Assembly (NCBI GenBank): GCA_015499985.1
Contig: JAAAUF010000319.1
Span: 1 to 40,022, forward strand
Length of the DNA stretch: 40,022 nucleotides
Direction: 5' to 3'
Origin: Haplosporangium gracile
Taxonomy: Eukaryota > Mortierellomycota > Mortierellomycetes > Mortierellales > Mortierellaceae
Below are positions 23,377 through 32,707 of this stretch, one piece after another. The notes under the pieces were generated by a model that saw only the letters and a program-made list of their open reading frames with translations, was not told the DNA's origin and made no database searches. A program made the position numbers and the translations under genes. Each line of letters opens with the position of its first letter. Within the stretch, counting starts at the first letter, position 1.

Positions 23377-24337
23377 TCATAGTCTGTGTATTTTGGTCCA
23401 CAGAATGTCATTGTACCACAGTATCTGCCAGTCGTTGGTTTCTATAGTCAAGACTTGACCGATGCACATCACACTTTCTAATACACCTACTCGCAACTCA
23501 GGATATTTTTTTTTTTTCATTGAGTAATTAATCTCAGTATTTTCAATGGTGGCTGTATGGTGGGATATGATGATGAGTGGAAGAAATTGAATTCCTTTTT
23601 CAGTTATAATGTGTATTCGAAAATACACTACCAATTGGGCCTACTTAGTAGTATTTCTTCTTCGTACAAGGGAAAGACTAAGAGATGAGCGCTTAAGAAT
23701 CTGAGCGTGCAGATCACTCAACCTAGTCCTTGTTCTTGATATCGCTGTTGCCATGCCCAGTGGTTTTACAAGGCATAATCGTAAATTTGATATTGTTTTC
23801 CGTTCTTCCTCCCGTCTGACGTTCTGCTTCACAATATGTTCAGCCTTCGTTTTTTCAGCTTACAGTTTCCGCTCATACCAAAAGACAATGTAAATCGTCT
23901 AATCAGTTCTTCCGCCTGTTACCTTGTGCACATCCCATAGAGCATTGACTTCTCTCAAACAACACAGATGAAACTAACTACTCTTGAAACACATCATTCA
24001 ACACTATTTTTGCGTCAAGTCAAGGCAACAACTTTCTGTTTTTCTTTCCTCCTTTGTCGACATTTTTCGTAGCAGAGCGATTTAAATACCAGCAGCAATC
24101 GCTGTCAACCAAAAACAATCTCATTTTTTTTCAAGGATATCTTCGATGACCTATCCCTCAGATGAATCTTTTGAGACAAAACAAAAGCAAAAAAGGAAAA
24201 AAAAAAAACTAAAAAGGTGCTTGGACAGAGGATTTATTCAACACGTTTATTTATGCCGACCAGGTAGCCAGGAGGGGAGGCATGGGCTAGTGAAGATTTC
24301 GATCCTCACTCCCTTTTTTTTTCGCTGAATTCAAGAA
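23377..24337. other. Intergenic between convergent SPT2 and GST genes
   Basis: About 960 bp of A/T-rich sequence hold the 3' ends of both genes. Short open frames lack motifs. A stretch at about 24275-24310 contains a sequence loosely like a tRNA T-loop but has no matching acceptor stem. No other RNA gene or repeat was recognised. Confidence 0.5.
24233..24238 (-). terminator. Poly(A) signal of the GST gene
   Basis: AATAAA on the minus strand, about 100 bp downstream of the glutathione S-transferase stop codon at 24338. Position and sequence fit a cleavage and polyadenylation signal. Confidence 0.5.
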
Positions 24338-25093
24338 CTAGTAGCCAAGGAAATCAAAGTTCTCCTTGCCGATCGACTTGTACTCCTCCGACGCCTTCCA
24401 CGCAGCAACGGCCTCAATCTTGTCCATCTCCTGACGGACCTTCCAAATCGCGGGTGTCTTCTCCTCCGAGATCAACTCCTCGCCTGAGAGACCCTGAATC
24501 ATGTCGATCACGTAGTCGGTCTTGACATCTGCAAGTGTTACTTTGTTGCCGACATAGTGGCCGTTAGCGCCGTTGGCCTGGAGGTGCTGCTCGTGGTACT
24601 TGATCCATGGGGCGATGTTGTCGTTAATGAGAGGACCCTTATTCTTAGTGCGGATGGCGGCGTCTTCGATGAGGCCGTACTTGTTGAAAATGGACATGAT
24701 CAGACCCTGGGTGCTGTTCGCGAACGTGTTGACAAGGACCTCCTGAAACGCGTTACTGTTGCCGCGGAGACCAAACTTGCGAGCGAGGTAGCGCTCAATG
24801 GCATCCGACTCGGCGACTTGGAGCTTGGTCTTGCCGTCGGCGGAGGTTTCGGTGAGGAGGGGCATAACTCCGAAAGGGGTGGTGGGCTTGTAATCGGCCC
24901 AGTCGCCCTCGTGGACATTGGTGAGTCTGGAGTGACCGTTGGTGCCAATGACGATGAGGGTGCGGGCGACGCCGCCTTGACCGTGGACGTGGAAGTATCT
25001 GATCTCGAAGGAGCTGTCGGTCTTGTCGGCCAGGGCGTTGAATGCGGCTTCCTGAGCGGGGTCGAAGAAGGGGTGTGCGACTGGGTGGACCAT
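24338..25093 (-). CDS. Glutathione S-transferase, sigma-like, 251 aa
   Basis: This is a single-exon gene. I choose the ATG at 25093 ('MVHPVAHPFF') because the frame upstream to 25270 is Thr-rich leader-like sequence. The N-terminal thioredoxin-like domain has a Tyr in 'EIRYFHVHGQGGVARTLI', at the place of the catalytic Tyr of sigma-class enzymes. It also has the cis-Pro and glutathione-binding block 'PFGVMPLLTE' and 'VAESDAIERYLARKFGL'. The helical C-terminal domain contains 'YVGNKVTLADVKTDYVIDMI', the conserved N-capping box. Such enzymes conjugate glutathione to electrophiles or isomerise prostaglandin-like lipids; the exact substrate is unknown. The antisense strand is also open for 267 codons, a side effect of codon bias in this gene. 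Confidence 0.9.
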   Translation of the reverse strand: MVHPVAHPFFDPAQEAAFNALADKTDSSFEIRYFHVHGQGGVARTLIVIGTNGHSRLTNVHEGDWADYKPTTPFGVMPLLTETSADGKTKLQVAESDAIERYLARKFGLRGNSNAFQEVLVNTFANSTQGLIMSIFNKYGLIEDAAIRTKNKGPLINDNIAPWIKYHEQHLQANGANGHYVGNKVTLADVKTDYVIDMIQGLSGEELISEEKTPAIWKVRQEMDKIEAVAAWKASEEYKSIGKENFDFLGY

Positions 25094-26480
25094 TTTTGTT
25101 TTTGTGTTGAGGTGGGGAATAGGGGAGAAGGTTGTGAGAAAGAGAAGAGTTGCTTTGGTTGTTGTAGTTGTATTTGTTGTTATGATAAAGATGGAAAAGT
25201 GGGAAATGAAGTTACTTTTTATACTCATTTCAGGTGCTTGAATGACGATAAATGGCGCGCTTTGAGGCACATACGTGCGAAGATTGAATACGCGTATACT
25301 TTGGATCCGATAGCTCTAGCCATGTTCAATGTCAGTTGTCAGTTTGATCGCGCCCATTGATATCAAACAATGGGGTACTTTCCTTTCTCGTTCGATTGGC
25401 GCCCACTTTTGACACGGCTTAATAATCCTTTTTAAAAACAATACTATGCTTTTTCCATGTAGAATATTCCCTTTGTTCGTTCAGTTTCGACGCTGTTCTG
25501 TCCATTGACCCATGCGGCGGCCGGACAAGTTGAAAACCTAACCTCAAACAAGAAATGAACTTTATTTTGTACAATCTTGCTTTCCTTTTTGACACGAGAA
25601 GATTAATAATGTATGACTCCTAAGCACACAGCTCCAGTTTTTTTTTTCGTCCCTCGGTACATGGGTGAGAGATGCTGCTTTGCACCACAAAAGTCCGCCC
25701 ATTCGTGTATCCTTGTAAACCATGTCATGCACGCCTGTTTGACGCGGCGTGTCTGTGGGTTCAATTGCGCGGTTGCCTGTCAAAATAGTCTATATTCCTT
25801 CCCCGCCCTCTACCCTCTCGTTCTCAATTGAAAATTTAGACATGTATTTGTCAGACAAAATGAGCCGCAGTCAATTGACCTCGCTAGACTTCCTACCTTA
25901 TTTTCCCTGTGCACCCTTACTTCCTACCCACAAGTTCAGTGCAATTCACAAACTGTATATCTAATTTTTCCTTCGTTTGCTAAAAAAAACAGTAATTGTT
26001 AAAAGTCTTGTAGGTAAAAAGGGCGAGTCTGCAATGTTCAAAATTCCACCCTGGACTTACGCATTTTTTTTTTTGTGTGTGTGTGTGTGTGTGTTTGTTA
26101 TGACTGTTTGTCCTTTGAAACTCAAAATGAATCTACGGCAAATCTACGGCCAGACACATCCGCTTTTTTCGCACAGCAAAAAGAATACGAAAAGAATTGT
26201 TTCTTTTACTGTTTTTTTTTTTGCTCCAAATGAACACAGCATACATGTTTGCTTTACCTATGCGGACAATTTTTGTTTGTAATACGATCACGCTTTATTT
26301 TTAAGTCGCGTATTTTTGCAACGATGACCATAAAGGGGCGTAGAAAGAAAGGTGGCGATTAACGCGTAATGACAAGAGTATGTATTCAGAAAAACAAAAA
26401 ATATGTATGATATCTCCCTCCTCTTCCTCATCTGCTCCCTTCTTCTCCACAACCAAATAGAAAGGGGAAAAAAAAACATT
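25094..26480. other. Intergenic, no gene seen
   Basis: This is the GST promoter side and the downstream flank of the Sel1 pseudogene. A GT dinucleotide repeat follows a T-run at 26065-26094. Open frames are under 105 codons and look like translated low-complexity sequence. Nothing else was recognised. Confidence 0.5.
26065..26094. repeat. GT microsatellite
   Basis: A T-run is followed by about nine to ten GT dinucleotides. It is a simple-sequence repeat with no other visible feature. Confidence 0.85.
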
Positions 26481-27726
26481 CTATTTCTTCAGCGCATGGA
26501 GATCCTTCAATGCAGCCTCAATGTTGGTCCTGGCAGCTAAGCTACCCTGCTCAATCGCCTTCTTGTACCAATCCACGACCTTTTTGAAATCCATCATCAC
26601 GCCCGAACCCTTGTGATACAGAAGCCCGACATTGTTCGACGCGCTTCCATCGCCTTGCTCGGCCAACTTGCAGTACTACTGGTACGCCTTCGAGTAACCT
26701 TTTGGGATCCCCTCGCCTCTCTCGTACATACACCCAAGTTTGAACTGGGCGGTAGTGTTGCCCTGCTCGGCAGCGCGGAGGTACCATTCCATGGCGATTG
26801 CGTAATTCTGGGGAACACTGAGGCCACTGTAGTGCAGGGTGCCGATATCCGCCTGCGCTTGAACGTTGCCCTGGCCAGATGCCTTGAGGTATCATTGCAT
26901 GGCCTTGGTGTAATCGAGCAACATCCCGCCAGCGCCATTTCAGTATAGGTTGTCCAGGCTTCTCTGTGCGAAGGCATATCCTTGCTCAGCAGACTTCCGG
27001 AACGATTTCGCTGCATGGTTGTAGTCCTTGGCCACACCATCGCCGGTGGAGTAGAGAATGGCAATGTTGCACTGTGCAGGGGCATTGCCTTGCTCGGCTG
27101 CCTTGAGATACTAGTCCATGCTCATTGCTTGGTCTTGTGGGACGCCAAGACCCTTGTAGTGGATGTTGCCGACTTTGCGTTTGGCGCTTGCGTCGTCTTG
27201 TTCAGCGGCTTTTAGATACTATTTCATGGCCAACTGGTAGTTCTGGGGGGCGACTTTACCCTCGAGGTGCATGTCACCTAGCTTGACCTGAGCTGCGACG
27301 TCGCCCAGGTCGAGGTTGGTGTGGGTTTGGTTCAAGTTGTTCACATAGAGTTGAGGGCCACGATAAGTGCCCTTGTTGTCAGACTGGTCTGTTGATTCCT
27401 TGTAGGTAGTACTGTTGTTGTCGTTGTCCTCAGGAATTGTCTGAGGCGATCGGGAAGTGGTCGAAGCTGTCGAAGCGGCCGAGATGACGGCGGGGCTCTC
27501 GGTGATCGTTAGCTTGGTGATGGTCACTTCTTGTGACATTCCAATTTGAGGGCCGCTGTGCCTTGTGATGGTGCTGGCAGTGGTCTCTGTACTGGTAGTA
27601 TCCTCCTGGGGCGTCTCTTGTTGATGTTGCTGTTACTGTTGTCGCTTGTTGGCATCCTGATCCTTGCACTCGATAATGATATCCAAGACCGTGTCAGGAT
27701 CAGCGGCGATTCTTCGGGGTTCCAAG
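26481..27726 (-). pseudogene. Sel1-repeat gene with six in-frame stops (copy 2)
   Basis: This is the second exon of a Sel1-repeat gene. It begins right after a possible acceptor (ACTAG) at 27727 with 'LEPRRIAADPDTVLDIIIE', aligned to 'LDPFRIAAVPGATLEVV' of the intact copy at 32708-34516. A disordered linker and about six Sel1 units follow. One frame stays open across 1.2 kb except for stops at 27635-27633 (TAA), 27221-27219 (TAG), 27113-27111 (TAG), 26942-26940 (TGA), 26894-26892 (TGA) and 26678-26676 (TAG). Four of the six replace the conserved Trp of 'AMxWYLKAA'. All six can be explained by a single C-to-T or G-to-A change, and no frameshift is present. No exon 1 is found upstream; instead a hydrophobin gene ends 187 bp away. 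I infer a young or lightly decayed pseudogene. Confidence 0.8.
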
Positions 27727-27839
27727 CTAGTTTTAATATTCAACGAAGTAGCGAAAACGAGCCATAAATAAGGGGTTTGTACATCACCACACAGTTATGG
27801 GGGGCCCAGTTTATAGAGCCTTATGGAAGCTAAATGTTA

Positions 27840-27845
27840 TTTATT
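27840..27845 (-). terminator. Poly(A) signal of the hydrophobin gene
   Basis: AATAAA on the minus strand, 68 bp downstream of the hydrophobin stop codon. It lies in the short gap before the Sel1 pseudogene, so the hydrophobin appears to have its own 3' end. Confidence 0.55.
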
Positions 27846-27912
27846 CAAGTATTACAACATATGAGTTCTTGACACATTAGTTAATGCTCTTTATAAACAA
27901 ATAGGGAGATTA

Positions 27913-28200
27913 TCAATTAACGGTGCAGAGCACGGCTTGGCCAGCCACGGGGGAGACACAGCACAGGGCCTGTTGGCCTTTAGCGCTGCACGAACGTTTA
28001 AGGTCGGAAAGACTGGAGCTTGAGCTTGGAGTTGAGCAATCCAAGTCGAGAAGGCCGAGGACCTGAAAGGAGCAGCACTGGGGATTGCTATAGAGTTTAC
28101 TGGGGCAAAAATATTCGCTTGGGGCGGCGCAGGATACTGTTAAGGCCGTGATAAGTGCAATCGAAATGAGGGTTGGAGAATGCGCAATGTACGACAGCAT
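27913..28200 (-). CDS. Class II hydrophobin, secreted, 95 aa
   Basis: Hydrophobins are small secreted proteins that self-assemble at water-air and surface interfaces. This intronless frame has a hydrophobic signal peptide (residues 1 to about 25, likely cut after Cys-Ala). Eight cysteines follow with spacing C-x9-CC-x11-C-x15-C-x8-CC-x10-C (residues 32, 42-43, 55, 71, 80-81, 92). That spacing is the class II pattern; class I has much longer and more variable loops. Local matches to class II members include 'CPSKLYSNPQCC', 'VLGLLDLDC' and 'LCCVSPVAGQAVLC'. The mature protein of about 70 residues is the usual size. It has its own poly(A) signal and no visible break. Typical class II genes carry one or two introns, and none is seen here. 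The only gene adjoining its 3' end is a truncated Sel1 pseudogene. Confidence 0.9.
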   Translation of the reverse strand: MLSYIAHSPTLISIALITALTVSCAAPSEYFCPSKLYSNPQCCSFQVLGLLDLDCSTPSSSSSLSDLKRSCSAKGQQALCCVSPVAGQAVLCTVN

Positions 28201-29123
28201 AACTGAGCTTGGTCACTGATGGATGGTTGAACTGCAATGAATGGAATGATTTGGGACAATGCAGGAAGGGGATTATTTAGTTAACTAGTCATGAGCAACC
28301 AAATCTTATGTCAATAAAATTATGAGGTGCAGTCATCATGCTTTACTTTGCAAATGAGAGGCCGGTCCGGATGTGGAGGTTTTCGCTTAGGTTCTGTAGG
28401 TCTTCCTGTAAGCGTTCTTAATAGAGCTTAGTGTCTTCCTTGGTCCAAATGGAAGTGTTGCAAGTGTTATAAGTGCTTTTATGAATGCCGTTTTGAGTGC
28501 TGTTCCAACTTCCAAGTCAAGGGATTTGAGGTAGGTTTCAAAGTGTGTCGGTGCAGGATGCTAGATAGGTGCGACTTTTTAATATACGTGAGAGGGATAT
28601 TAATTATCCCTACTTGGGCAAGATGAGAGAGGGAAAAGTGGCATGGCAAAAGATCCAGGAATGCAGAAAAAAACAAGCAGGGATGGTAAAAATAGCAAGA
28701 GGACACATAAAAAAAAGAAGAGAGACGGGGAAAGGGGGGGAGGAGAGAGAGAGGCCAAATGGATGCAGAAGAGAAAGGGTAGATGCCAAAAAGATCAAAG
28801 ACAGAGAGAGACTTCAAAAACAAAGGGGATCAAGGGCAGATAGAGATTTGAAAAGAAAGAAGGGGGATCAAGGGCAAAAAGAGATTCTAAAAAAGAAGGG
28901 CACCAATCTCTCTCTGCCCTCGATCTCCTCTTCTTTTTTTTTGAAATCTTTCTCTGTCCTTTTTTTGGAAGCTCTTTTTGCCCTTGGTTGTCACAAAAAT
29001 GGGAGGAGGCGGCCATGGCATAGAAATACGACAAACACGTTGACGCGTCACCTATGAAATGGAGATCGATGGGAACATATTTCTCCGTGCCTATGGTTTC
29101 ATCAGAGCTTTATTTATCAACTT
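28201..29123. other. Intergenic region with hairpin repeat, no gene seen
   Basis: The first part is the hydrophobin upstream region; an A/T-rich ACTAAATAAT box lies about 75 bp upstream of its ATG on the minus strand. From about 28620 the plus strand becomes strongly purine-rich and enters a set of direct and inverted units at 28793-28988. The open frames through this part only reflect Lys/Arg/Glu-coding purine runs. Confidence 0.5.
28793..28988. repeat. Direct and inverted 35-bp units forming a hairpin
   Basis: Three degenerate direct units of about 32-38 bp lie at 28793-28824, 28827-28864 and 28865-28899. The second and third both start GGATCAAGGGCA and continue with GAGATT and an A/G-rich tail. 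They are followed by inverted units at about 28902-28934 (..CTCTGCCCTCGATC..) and 28935-28988 (..CTCTTTTTGCCCTTGG). The transcript of either strand could fold into an imperfect long hairpin. Origin is unknown; a decayed foldback element is possible. Confidence 0.55.
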
Positions 29124-30034
29124 AATGTGCTCCACTTTGATAATCAAAGTGAAACACATGGATTTAGCACGGCTTTTCATACTTTTTTCAACCCCATGCT
29201 ATCTGAAGATTAAGATCAAAATCCCTCATTTTTTCCTTCACCATCATGGCAATCTGTCCTTTAATTTTTCATCTTTATTTTGTATTTTTAAAAAATCCTA
29301 AGAAACGGTCAGTTTAGCTAAAAAAAACACTTCTCACATGTTTTCTGCTGTGGTAATGCCAAAAGAGCGAACGTTTGTGAAGTACCCATAACAAAAACGT
29401 GTTGATTTTTTCTTATTTTCTTTTTTTCATTGAATTGCCGTTGCGATAAAGTGAATGGGGATCTGTGGGCTGGGTATCTTAGTGGCTTTTACTTATGACT
29501 ATTTTTATTAGCGGTAGGAGCAATAAAACTGAAAAGGAGGCAAAGATGGTTCCTGAGCTGTCTTTCTTTCAATTTTCCCCTTGATCCATTCTTTTGACGT
29601 GTTTCATTAGAACGAACACCTTCGAAAGCAGAGTCAGCGCTCCTTTTGTTCTCGACCTCCTTTGTGTCGCGACCCACACCGGGCGATCGAACAGTCGGGA
29701 TGCGCAACAACAGCATTACATCAAGAGTCTACTTCGTTGTCAGTGGTCTTTTGCCATCTTTCCCTCCTTTTTCTTCCCTGTTGTTAATGTAGATCTCATA
29801 TATGCGAACTCCTTGCTCCTATCCCTGTTAGTTCTTCCTTTCGAACATAGTCCTAGCTCAATCCATTGCAGCAAGATCCTCCCATTTTGACCAATTTCAT
29901 GACACCGTCATATGTTGTATAAGTCAAAGAACATGCTCCTGGACTTAATCTTGAGATAATATGGGGTTAAAAAAACACAAAAAAGCGTGCTGAATCCATG
30001 TGTCTCACTTTGATTATCAAAGTGGAGCACATTA
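29123..30034. mobile_element. MITE-like element with ~90-bp terminal inverted repeats
   Basis: The 91 bp at 29124-29214 match the reverse complement of 29944-30033, with roughly 80-85% identity judged by eye. The outer ends read AATGTGCTCCACTTTGATAA, and each is flanked by a TA dinucleotide, compatible with a TA target duplication as in Tc1/mariner-type elements. Each repeat holds a 19-bp near-perfect palindrome, CACTTTGATAATCAAAGTG (29133-29151, 30006-30024). The roughly 730-bp interior has no transposase-like frame, so the element would be non-autonomous. The right end adjoins a decayed coding region. Classification is inference; the inverted repeat itself is visible. Confidence 0.5.
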
Positions 30035-30950
30035 TTTTCTGCAAGACTCGACAGCACAAACAACTGGCACGGGTGTGCGTAGTCGAAGGCGGCCCTATTT
30101 TCAATCCAAAATCCTCCGTACCTCTTTGAGTTATTCCACCAGAACTGGGTACGATCGACGGAGATAATAAATCGCACGTTCTCATAATCAGACTGAAGTG
30201 TGATATTATGGAAGGTGCATTTTTTGTCGACGGTTTCTGCATCCTGCAAGACTCGCAAGTAGTCCTCGTCCTTGTATGTCTGGTCGCCGAATGACCACCC
30301 ATGAACCAAAAAAATATTGATGAACATCTCTGCCCAAAAACGCGACGAGAAGTGGTGTGCAATGCGCTTGACCAAGGTCCGCCGATAGAGTTGGATAGTC
30401 CCTTGCTGCTGCTCATAGGAAGGGTGAATTTGCGTCGCGCGACAGCAACACACATCCTGCAGGTACTTGACGGAGATACACCTTCGTGGATGTCCGGAAT
30501 TCAGCGTATGTTGTCTTTGTTGATGTCCTTGCCACATCCACAACAGACTACTCTCAACGGCACTGTTGTCTTCAAAACTTTGACGAGGTCAGTGGCTTTG
30601 CTGGTACCGTGAGCCGCCACAAGCTTTTCCGATCGCTATCATTGAGTAGAGAATCAGTCCCTCAGGTTACGGCAAGATTTTACGAGTATGGAATACAGTA
30701 CAGAGGACCTGCAATCCTTTCTGTGATATTGTCAAAATTACCTCAAGGCGATATTGGATCCCATAGCACAATATACACAGTGTGCCTCCATCCTGAACGA
30801 GACTTCCGCGCTCTCCGTAATCTTTCCACCTGACAGTACTGTTGGTCCAATCCAGTCTCTTCTGGTATTTGACGCACAGATCCTCTTCCTCAAGCTGTGG
30901 ATTACACAATGTGCTGCGACAACTTTAGGAAAGTTGGTTTTGGTCATACT
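30034..30950 (-). pseudogene. Broken gene with paired-cysteine motifs, family unknown
   Basis: On the minus strand, coding-like peptides appear in order. First are 'MTKTNFPKVVAAHCVIHSLR' and 'EAHCVYCAMGSN' (30947-30741). A stop-rich gap follows, then 'LVKVLKTTVPLRVVCCGCGK' ending in a TGA at 30503-30501. The same frame continues with 'HEGVSPSSTCRMCVAVARRK'. Around 30425 the coding signal moves to another frame, giving 'YRRTLVKRIAHHFSSRFWAE' and 'DYENVRFIISVDRTQFWWNN'. The Cys pairs (CVYC, CGC, CRMC) suggest a zinc-binding part. Coding signal ends where a MITE-like repeat begins at 30034. At least one nonsense codon and one frameshift are implied, unless unusual introns are present. I cannot name the family. 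Confidence 0.4.
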
Positions 30951-30999
30951 CGGAATTTTGAAACCATAATGAAAGCACTTTGGGAAGATCGGAGCGTTG

Positions 31000-31490
31000 C
31001 CATCCTATAGAAATAAGACACTAGTCCCTTTCAAGAGTGAGTTTAACGCGCTTGACTAATAACTTTCCCTCTCTTGCCCCCCCTCCGCCAAAAAAAAAAG
31101 AAAAAAAGCTTCGAATAGCGAGCTATTTTGGTGGCGCTCTTACCCATACTTCATAGCCAACAACTCGCACATTCGGCCTCCGTTGGAAAGCAAGTTTGAC
31201 GGTGACAAATACGGGTTCAGACTCAGATAATACTGACCCGAGATAGTGTACTGTAAACCGAAAACTATACAGTAACTCGACTTGTTAGAGATATACTCCT
31301 TGAAGTAACAAGTATAAAAGCATATCCAGTTGGACTCATACCTGACTCACAATCTGACACTGGCTTTGGAAGGGTAAGAGAGGATTATGTTTCTGTAGGC
31401 GGTATGGCGACTTAAAGAAGTTTCATCGAAAAAGAGATGAATACAGTCCGTAACAGAACAAACCAAAGGTTGACGGTGTTGACGGGTAGA
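31000..31490. other. Intergenic, nothing recognised
   Basis: A/T-balanced sequence between the broken cysteine-motif gene and the small zinc-finger frame. No open frame with domain-like pattern, repeat or RNA structure was recognised. Confidence 0.45.
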
Positions 31491-31738
31491 CTATATATGG
31501 TCAAGCAGCTGTTGCGAAGTGTCAAACTTCAGGGCACAGTCGATGCACTTATGACCACCGTGGACTGCGCGCAGGTGGCCTCGGTAATCCTGTTCGCGTC
31601 GAAAATGTGAATCACAGGTCCATTCTTTTGTGTTCAGCGGTTGTGGGTGGCTACTCCTGTGCAAAAATATTCTCGTTGAGTATGGACGCATGCACCACAC
31701 ACTTGGAAGGGGTTCAACACTATGCTATCAGCGTCCAT
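31491..31738 (-). CDS. Small C2H2-zinc-finger-like protein, ~67 aa (uncertain)
   Basis: The ATG at 31738 starts 'MDADSIVLNPFQ'. A second frame downstream reads 'NTKEWTCDSHFRREQDYRGH' and 'AVHGGHKCIDCALKFDTSQQ', ending at 31491. The two can be joined by a short intron of about 44 bp, with donor GTGTGG and the strong acceptor TTTTTGCACAG. Otherwise a frameshift separates them. The second finger has the C-x2-C pair and a final His. In the first finger the second Cys position is occupied by His (C-D-S-H), so its zinc site looks altered. It may be a small gene, or a fragment of a larger zinc-finger gene. Confidence 0.35.
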
Positions 31739-31739
31739 G

Positions 31740-32667
31740 GTCGAGGAGAAGAGGGAGGAGGGAAGCAATGTTGAATAGAAGATAAAAGATGGTGGCGAAA
31801 AAAGAGAGAGAGGGAAAGTGAGGGAAAAAGCCAAAATTAAAAGCAGACATTAAATACAATACACGTTTCAACAACACCCAAGTCGAATTTAATTCATTGA
31901 CTCGTTTTACTCTGCCCAAATATAACGCAAAAAATTCAAAGAAACCACACTCGTAGCTGTTGAAGACGCCTTTGCGTTCCCATCAAGTGCGACTCTACCA
32001 ACCTGACTGGTACGTACGTACCTTCGCATGCGAATGACACCGCTGAAAGCTATACAGCTCTTTGCCATGAGTGAGTCAAGGCCGACGCCTTTTATCCAGA
32101 TCGGTGTTGCCACAGACATTTTTTTTATAAGATGTCATGACACTACATGTTATGTTTGGCGTACAGTTGTAGTCGATGACCAGCGTTGGCGCAGCATAGA
32201 CGGTAACAACGGATAACAGTAGGATAGATAGGTGATACATGCCTTAAACGCTGATGCCTAATTTTTAAAACAAGATCACAATACATACAACTACGGGATG
32301 ACGTAAACAATATCAGGTGTAACCTGTCTGAGATTGGGATCGAGCTGCCCCTGATTGCCACGGATTCATGTCACAGGACAATGGACCATGGGTGTGGTAA
32401 ACAAAACCACAGGGTGCCAAATATGGCGATGGCGAAGGCGTTTAATATGACACAGACAGTTCAGGAGCAATCAGGTCAGAAACCGCCATCAGAGACAATC
32501 ATAGGGACTAGAAACAAAATTGGCAAATGGCGAGTAACGAAAGATATAGCAAGATTTCAAAAGACCTCATATGTCTTAAATGACGCGCTTCTAAGTTCAC
32601 CTCTCTGTTGGACTTGTACCTTCGGTGTTTCTTTGCCCTTATTCTTCGAAAAAAAAAAAAAAAAACA
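31740..32667. other. Intergenic, nothing recognised
   Basis: This contains the presumed promoter of the small zinc-finger frame and the 3' flank of the intact Sel1-repeat gene. Short open frames on both strands lack motifs. An A-run lies at about 32650-32665. Confidence 0.45.
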
Positions 32668-32690
32668 TTTATTTGATCATGCATTTTATT
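32668..32690 (-). terminator. Poly(A) signals of the intact Sel1-repeat gene
   Basis: Two AATAAA hexamers on the minus strand (32690-32685 and 32673-32668) lie about 20-40 bp downstream of the stop codon at 32708. Either could direct polyadenylation. Confidence 0.5.
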
Positions 32691-32707
32691 CGTGACATAA
32701 GAGATAA

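Noticed and set aside
24275..24310. Sequence resembling a tRNA T-loop followed by a T-run
   Set aside because: No matching acceptor stem, A box or cloverleaf could be built; the T-loop stem pairs over only about four bases.
24557..25360. 267-codon open frame antisense to the GST gene
   Set aside because: It is the mirror of a codon-biased gene whose sense strand has clear GST motifs; no independent motif or start context.
26481..27726. Stop-codon recoding by RNA editing or readthrough as the main explanation for copy 2 stops
   Set aside because: A TAA that most likely replaces CAA, and a stop between 'LY' and 'NG' that need not be a Trp codon, are not explained by TAG/TGA-to-Trp recoding; the 5' truncation also favours a pseudogene. 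Kept only as an alternative to test.
28569..29057. 162-codon Lys/Arg-rich frame on the plus strand
   Set aside because: It translates a purine-rich repeat hairpin; composition alone explains the open frame.
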